This document shows positions 59,645 through 64,000 of a DNA stretch of 64,000 bases, piece by piece; within the stretch, counting starts at the first letter, position 1; every line of letters starts with the position of its first letter. The stretch is taken from positions 516,130-580,129 of the forward strand of contig OY986966.1 in NCBI GenBank assembly GCA_963920575.1. The letters are read 5' to 3'. A program made the translations under genes and the position numbers. This DNA comes from Narthecium ossifragum. Its lineage: Eukaryota > Streptophyta > Magnoliopsida > Dioscoreales > Nartheciaceae. The notes under the pieces were generated by a model. It was not told where the DNA came from. It searched no databases and worked only from the letters and a program-made list of their open reading frames with translations.

Positions 59645-60280
59645 ATCTAAACTAGGTGATCAGACAGCTATACCATTGAGCATACATGCTGATAAAGTAA
59701 ACGAAAAGCCACAATTTAGTATTCTACTTTTGATTTAGAATTTAGCTTTTATTTTATTCTTCCGTAGCAGGTGAGATCAAAGTGCAGACCCGAACAGCAA
59801 ATTCATATCTCGACTAAGTCAGATGATAGGTTCATAAAGTATATTAATAAAATTTAAATCCAAACACTACAAAATAACATATCGATGATAGGCGTGACAT
59901 ATAAGAATAATATATATATATTCTTTATCCGCCGGTCAAATAGCAAAACAAACAGTGTACCGTGCGATTATAGTTTGTAATTGTGTAACCATGCAAGCAT
60001 CATATCCATGATAGGCGTGGCATTAATATATATCCTACTACCAACCGGATCTTTGATTGCATAATTAAATATTTCTTTATATCAATAATGTGATAGGTGA
60101 TGCACGTGAGCGGTTTTCGTCAAGAACCATAGATGACGTTTGGACTTTGATACTAAAACGCGTGGTTTGAAAACTCAATGGTATTTAAGAGTGTTTTCAA
60201 TAGATAAAGGTACTGAATTGCGATTCATCCAAAGTACAGGCTAGGTACCCATATGCAATTTATCCCCAAAAAAAAAAAGT
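59645..60280. other. AT-rich intergenic DNA
   Basis: Two copies of 'catatc.atgataggcgtg' lie near 59878 and 60000. No gene is recognised. Confidence 0.45.
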
Positions 60281-60284
60281 GAGG

Positions 60285-60565
60285 CCGACGGCAACTGTCT
60301 TAGGGGCTTGTAGCAACTCTTTGTTTCTTTAGTCTCTTGAGAAAGAAACGGTGGGTTTTGGGGGAGAGAGAGTTTGGTGGGAAAGAAGTAAGTTCTCTTG
60401 TAATTTTCTTCTATATTTTAGTGAATCTAGTGTGGCCCGTGGCCGTACCTCAATTTGAGAGAACCACGTAAAATCTCTGGTGTTTGTGTGTGCTTCTTCT
60501 TTGATCTATTTTTTTTATTTTTCTTTTGATTTGCTACTCGATCTCAATCACATGGGAGTGTCCAG
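60285..60565 (+). mobile_element. probable Copia LTR remnant
   Basis: The sequence 'gagaaccacgtaaaatctct' followed by 'ggtgtttgtgtgtgcttc' closely resembles the R/U5 part of plant Copia LTRs, and parallels the LTR at 34848-35576 read on its sense strand (cgaaccacgttaaaccc, then ttgtgttc and a T-rich run). There is no second LTR or internal region nearby, so it is a fragment or solo LTR. Confidence 0.45.
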
Positions 60566-60685
60566 CATATACTCCAAGAAATCCCAACACCCTTCAATGC
60601 AACAAGTCCCGGGCACAAATCACCACTACTCAATAATAGGATGGGCTCAGGATGGATGGTGTCACCACATCTACAGATCCATTAT

Positions 60686-60838
60686 GGGCCTGTTTGGCCA
60701 ATGGGCCGATCCAGAATCCGGAATCTGTCAAGACGGCGTCCGCTTGATGACGGATTCTATTTTTTGGGATCTGTTTGGCATCCAAACAGAGGAATGCATT
60801 CAAACGAATTCGCTCCATTCAGCTTATCCAAACAGGCC
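60686..60838. mobile_element. 153-bp MITE (gggcctgtttgg ends)
   Basis: The ends 'gggcctgtttgg' and 'ccaaacaggcc' are inverted repeats, and 'tat' flanks both sides as a possible 3-bp duplication. It is absent from the corresponding place in the left arm (near 29890), so it inserted after the arms were duplicated. Confidence 0.75.
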
Positions 60839-60899
60839 TATAAAGTTCTTTCTTCTGTAGGCCCGTCAAACCCAAGCCCAGTAGCCGTCTGCCTTCCTG

Positions 60900-61983
60900 G
60901 CTAGGTCCATCAGCAGAACAATAGTTTTTATGTATATAATAATTCGTAACTTATCTAAAGAGTCAAGACAGGTATATGGTAAAATAATTGCTATTTTAAT
61001 CTATATTTGATATCTAATATGTATTTTTTCCACGATTAGAAAAACGAAGGCTAAAGAAGTTGCATGCGTAATGCGGTAATGGATTTAAATCTTTGAAGTC
61101 CAACATGAATCATGTTACATGATCTGCCATTTTTGTTAACAATGGCAAGTGATTTGCAATTTATCACAAGTTATTTTAGCTCCAAACAAATGTTCTAAAT
61201 ACTTATATTTCAGTCATTAATTTGCGTGACATACAACTAACCTCCATAGAAGTACGACCACGCTAATTAAGCATGCATGATGTCGATCAAAACGCATAAA
61301 TTTCAGCAACTCCATGAATTGATTCCCTATAAAGATGATGCTCAATTGCCTGCATGATTGCCTGATCGATCTCTCATCATTGACGTATTCTTTCCTACCA
61401 CTGAGTGTGCCACCTAATTAGCTATTGGCAACCAAAAAGGAGCCTCGAGTCCATCATCATCTACATTTTTATTATGTACTGCTGTCATCAATTCCATGGA
61501 CTCACGAATGGTCAAGCCAAGCCAATTAACCGATTGAAGCTTATATCTGTCACTATATATGTTCTTTTATTAATTAATGGTGTATTTATCTGATTTTTCT
61601 AATTAAACAAGGAGACTAGGGCCAGGCCGGCCAACTAGGCTTGATTTAATAATCTAATATGTGCTAGCTGCCTAGCTAGCTAGTGCGTACCTAACACCAT
61701 ATATAATGAAATGCTTACGTGCAAGCATGGAGGATGGCGTTTGCTTGATACTGTAAGTTTGTATCGTCGTCACTAGCTAGTTTTTGCACTATATTCCTAA
61801 GCTCCATAAACGCACGGCCACCATATATACGTGGGTTCTCTCTATATTATATACAACATCTGGATACGAGCATTGAGCTTCTTTCCTCTTTCTTCAGAAA
61901 TCTCTCAGACAAATCCTCCTCGCGCGCGCGCGCTCTGCACTTATCTCAATCAGTTCTCTGCGCGCTAGCAGTCCGTGAGTAGC
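60900..61983 (+). promoter_or_regulatory. upstream region of laccase C
   Basis: Inverted copy of the laccase A upstream region, with 'ccatatataatgaaatgctt' near 61697 and a GC tract at about 61920-61932. No gene is seen. Small indels distinguish it from the A copy. Confidence 0.6.
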
Positions 61984-64000
61984 ATGGCGCGGTTTATATT
62001 CTTACCGGCGTGCGTGATCACATTCGCACTGCTGGGATTGGTGACTCATGCGTCAGTTGTGGAGCACACATTCCATGTAAGCAATACCTACGTACCTATC
62101 TATATATCTTTGCAGCTTCATAGTTGTTTCTTTCTTCTCGTTATTAGTTCTGTTCTGTGCTGCATACTTGAATGTGGAATCATACAAGGAGTGGCATTGG
62201 CCATGTTGATCAGTGAATATTGCTTTCTTAAGCTCACTTGCCAAGAAGGACATCCTAACATGAAGTAGCTAGGCCATTGATGCGCTTAGAAATGGATCAT
62301 TGCTAATTTAATTGCACCAATAGCAAGCAGTTAATGAATTTTGCCAACAAAACGATGTTTTTTTTTTGCAACGTTAATTATTTATTGGTAATAAAAGAAG
62401 AAGATCATTGCTAATTTAATTGCACCAATAGGCGGCTTAGGCCGCTGCCTAGGCCCCACTTGAAAGGGGTCCCAAACTATATCTTAATTAAAAAAGTTAG
62501 AGTATGTGTATGTATTAAAAAAGTCAAGTTATTGAATTCATGTTTTATTAGATTTCTAATCTAACCGCTGGACTCCAAAGATTAAAACTGTACCTTCTAA
62601 TTAATATAAAGATAGATGTTAAGCCCCATAAATGGTCACTTAGCTACCCTACTTGGAATTTGAAAAATACATGTACGATTCGCAAAAAAAATCTTGCGAC
62701 TTAATATGGACATGTGTCCATAAATTTTATACTCTTGTTAATTTATAACTTTACTATTGATGGTTTGGATTTATATCATGAACTAAAACTGTTGAAAGAA
62801 GTTTTGTTATAATTTTGGTCCCTTAAGTTTCATCAAAGTAACGTTTAAGTCCTTAATCTTTTTTAATATTCAATTGGGTCCCTACAGTCTCATTTTCGTC
62901 ACAATGTGGGACATCGCCTGGGATTTAGGTGTTAGGAAAGCTATGTTTAAAATCACCTGGGATTTTGGTTTTAAAATGTCCTAGTGTTTCGAGTATTTTT
63001 GGTGAAGCCGTGTTGTTTGCGGAGGTACTTTTTAACCTATATTTCAAGGGACTCTAACGGGGTCGTGGATTCTCTGGCGAGAATCGGGTTGGGTAATTCG
63101 ACCACCCTTCTCTTAACTGTGGAATCTACCACCCGCCTCATGTGGATCTCCCCTCTCCCATGTGGTTTTTGGTTCCGTGTTTCTTTTTATGCTTTTTGTA
63201 AGCCCTCTACTCAACTTGTCAAAAAAAAAGAAGAAGAAAAAACCGCCCCTTTAAATATCGAGAGAGAGGATGTCTAAAACGTTATCTATTTGCTCAGGTG
63301 GGGAACTTGACTGTCACGAAACTGTGCAAAGAAAGAGTGATCACCGTGGTAAACAGGATGCTGCCCGGCCCAACGATCCACACTCGCGAAGGTGACACTT
63401 TGATCGTTCATGTCATCAATCAATCCCCCTACAACATCACCATCCACTGGTAAATTTAAACCCTAGATAAAAACCCCTCTATTTGATCTTTGTTAGTGGG
63501 TGATCCGTGATCATGATTTTGTATATGACTAATTGAGCGTGGGTATATATATGGATAGGCATGGGATATTCCAGCTTCTAACTCCGTGGGCTGATGGGCC
63601 GAGCTATATTACCCAGTGCCCAATAAAGCCTGGGAACAAGTACACGTACAAGTTCAAGATCATCGGCCAGGAGGGCACGCTATGGTGGCACGCCCATTTC
63701 TCCATGCTTCGTGCCACAGTCCATGGAGCTCTCCTAATTCGGCCCAGAGCTGGCACGAAGGCCTACCCTTTTTCCAAGCCCTATAAGGAAGTTCCCATCA
63801 TTCTGGGTAAAATGAAACCAATTCTACTAGTATTTAATTGTTTATCTGGCATTATAATTCTTGGCACAAAAAAGACCCACTTGAGTTTTGATATGCAGGA
63901 GAATGGAGGAATGCCAATGTGGTGGATATAGAGAATAAAACCTTAGCAGCTCCACTGTCTGCACAGTCCTCTCCCTCTGATGCATTCACTATCAACGGCA
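61984..64000 (+). CDS. laccase C, exons 1-4 (3' end beyond the window)
   Basis: Plant laccase, the inverted twin of laccase A. Exons are 61984-62076, 63298-63449, 63559-63806 and 63899 to the window edge. Exons 1-3 have the same lengths as in A (93, 152, 248) and keep frame. Exon 1 gives the signal peptide [20 protein letters not shown]; copper-ligand motifs HWHG and WWHAHF are intact. In exon 4 the normally conserved GEWW reads GEWR, and the following residues ([12 protein letters not shown]) differ more from A than the earlier exons do. Intron 1 is enlarged by about 0.8 kb of transposon DNA. The ligands of exons 5 and 6 and the exon 5 frame cannot be checked here. Confidence 0.88.
62960..63242 (+). 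mobile_element. 5'-truncated LINE tail in laccase C intron 1
   Basis: A frame with [20 protein letters not shown] is the C-terminal end of a LINE RNase H domain, followed after a stop by a non-coding tail and an A-rich run (63221-63242). It is absent from laccase A intron 1. Just upstream (62404-62431) 28 bases from 62296-62323 (catcattgctaatttaattg-like) are duplicated, marking a rearranged junction. Confidence 0.7.

Larger units (their letters stand above)
60640..64000. repeat. right arm of laccase inverted duplication
   Basis: Matches 26883-29937 (and 35577-35640 beyond the Copia insertion) in reverse orientation. Differences include a 153-bp MITE at 60686-60838 and an insertion of about 0.8 kb in laccase intron 1 (62404-63270), both absent from the left arm. 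The window ends inside the arm. Confidence 0.9.

Overview
This is nuclear DNA of a flowering plant. It holds intron-containing genes with GT-AG junctions, a plant beta-tubulin with the usual three-exon layout, plant-only families (PAR1, R2R3-MYB, laccase, a plastid NusG/pTAC13-like factor), LTR and LINE retroelements, MITEs and a 200-N assembly gap. GC-rich coding exons in an AT-rich background fit a monocot, but this is not proven. I found no bacterial operon, CRISPR array, rRNA or convincing tRNA gene.

Layout. 1-18.4 kb carries host genes: beta-tubulin (+, 1444-2977), a pTAC13/NusG-like plastid transcription factor (-, 5208-7203), a minisatellite running into the gap (10.65-11.75 kb), the 3' half of an uncharacterised nuclear protein gene (+, 12784-14275) and a secreted PAR1-family gene (+, 16744-18380). 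From 18.4 to 22.6 kb I see only intergenic DNA and simple repeats. From 22.6 to 42.4 kb, and again from 60.6 kb to the right edge, lies a rearranged laccase locus: an exon-3 fragment fused to a duplicated promoter (22656-23690), laccase A with six exons and one frameshift (-, 25275-28487), laccase pseudogene B (-, 39337-42431) and laccase C (+, from 61984, cut by the window edge). The A and C regions are arms of an inverted duplication. The A arm is split by a complete 5.64-kb Copia element (29938-35576) with near-identical LTRs and a 5-bp target duplication.

Between A and B (about 36.1-39.2 kb) fragments of three unrelated genes lie on one strand: a GH9 endoglucanase, a heavy-metal-associated (HIPP) protein and an NRT1.1-like nitrate transporter. 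Two keep their introns. This looks like gene capture by a DNA transposon of Pack-MULE or Helitron type. 42.4-46.6 kb is mostly transposon debris.

Two intact genes follow: an R2R3-MYB of the AtMYB1/25/109 type (+, 47150-50097) and a RING-CH (RINGv) membrane E3 ligase (+, 53749-56738). They are bracketed by about 300-bp inverted repeats at 46579-46898 and 57229-57525.

The most notable signals are the laccase inverted duplication combined with a 20/21 match to miR397 in the decayed laccase B copy, repeated 4-bp insertions in the laccase pseudogenes, the multi-gene capture cluster, and a dense GATCGATC array in the Copia U3. All homology calls come from reading the sequence; no database search was run.
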